A stretch of 64,000 bases of DNA, taken from Roseomonas sp. CECT 9278. GTDB taxonomy: Bacteria; Pseudomonadota; Alphaproteobacteria; Acetobacterales; Acetobacteraceae. Below the pieces are notes generated by a model. That model saw only the letters and a list, made by a program, of their open reading frames with translations. It ran no database searches and was not told the DNA's origin. Each line of letters opens with the position of its first letter. Within the stretch, counting starts at the first letter, position 1. The stretch lies in the NCBI RefSeq assembly GCF_918698155.1, contig NZ_CAKKLX010000007.1, positions 62,001 to 126,000 of the forward strand, given 5' to 3'. The position numbers and the translations under genes were made by a program. This document shows positions 64,000 through 64,000 of the stretch, in pieces.

Positions 64000-64000
64000 C

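Overview
The window is high-GC alphaproteobacterial DNA, and the housekeeping order guaB, HAD, rsmB, guaA suggests an Acetobacteraceae (Roseomonas-like) host; that assignment is inference. From position 1 to about 54.9 kb it is one end of a large integrative and conjugative element (ICE) inserted at the 3' end of guaA. From 54.9 to 64 kb it is chromosome. The other ICE end is not in the window.

ICE layout: 1-6.6 kb is copper cargo (start of an RND pump, its adaptor and outer-membrane factor, divergent from a copper chaperone, CopA ATPase and CueR-like regulator). 6.8-18.3 kb is a lysR gene and the Trb mating-pair operon (trbB-C-D-E-J-L-F-G-I plus DUF2274), with an IS110 element sitting exactly in the trbF/trbG stop-start overlap. 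18.5-24.0 kb is a complete type III CBASS anti-phage operon (TRIP13 ATPase, two HORMA proteins, CD-NTase, Cap4 nuclease-SAVED effector) with divergent CapH/CapP regulators, placed between trbB and the copG-traG side of the transfer region. 24.1-31.9 kb is a ribbon-helix-helix gene, TraG coupling protein, DUF3363 relaxase with a likely oriT, lytic transglycosylase, TraF peptidase, DUF2840, RepA and an RdfS-like HTH protein. 32.1-33.7 kb is an excision switch like that of ICEMlSymR7A: an FseA-like activator split by a +1 frame change, a QseM-like antiactivator and a divergent QseC-like repressor. 33.8-36.1 kb is an unrecognised 453-residue protein coupled to an Xre-RES toxin-antitoxin pair. 36.1-39.5 kb is a single-chain restriction-methylation enzyme. 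39.6-42.0 kb is ICE backbone (DUF736, membrane protein, DUF2493). 42.3-46.0 kb is a three-gene ABC-3C defence system. 46.2-50.9 kb is Toprim primase, ParB-like protein, a small conserved gene and ArdC antirestriction. 51.1-54.6 kb is an AlpA-like gene and a tyrosine integrase cut in two by an IS1595-family element carrying dinD, with perfect 8-bp target duplication.

Taken together the element combines a conjugation system with at least four conflict modules (CBASS, ABC-3C, restriction-modification, Xre-RES) plus ArdC. The interrupted integrase and the IS110 in the trb operon suggest it has recently lost autonomous excision and perhaps efficient transfer, becoming a resident defence and metal-resistance island.

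Chromosomal side: guaA (intact), a small membrane protein, GNAT acetyltransferase, RsmB-type rRNA methyltransferase, haloacid dehalogenase, guaB, a ParDE pair, and two secreted proteins of unknown function. No tRNA, rRNA or CRISPR array was recognised.
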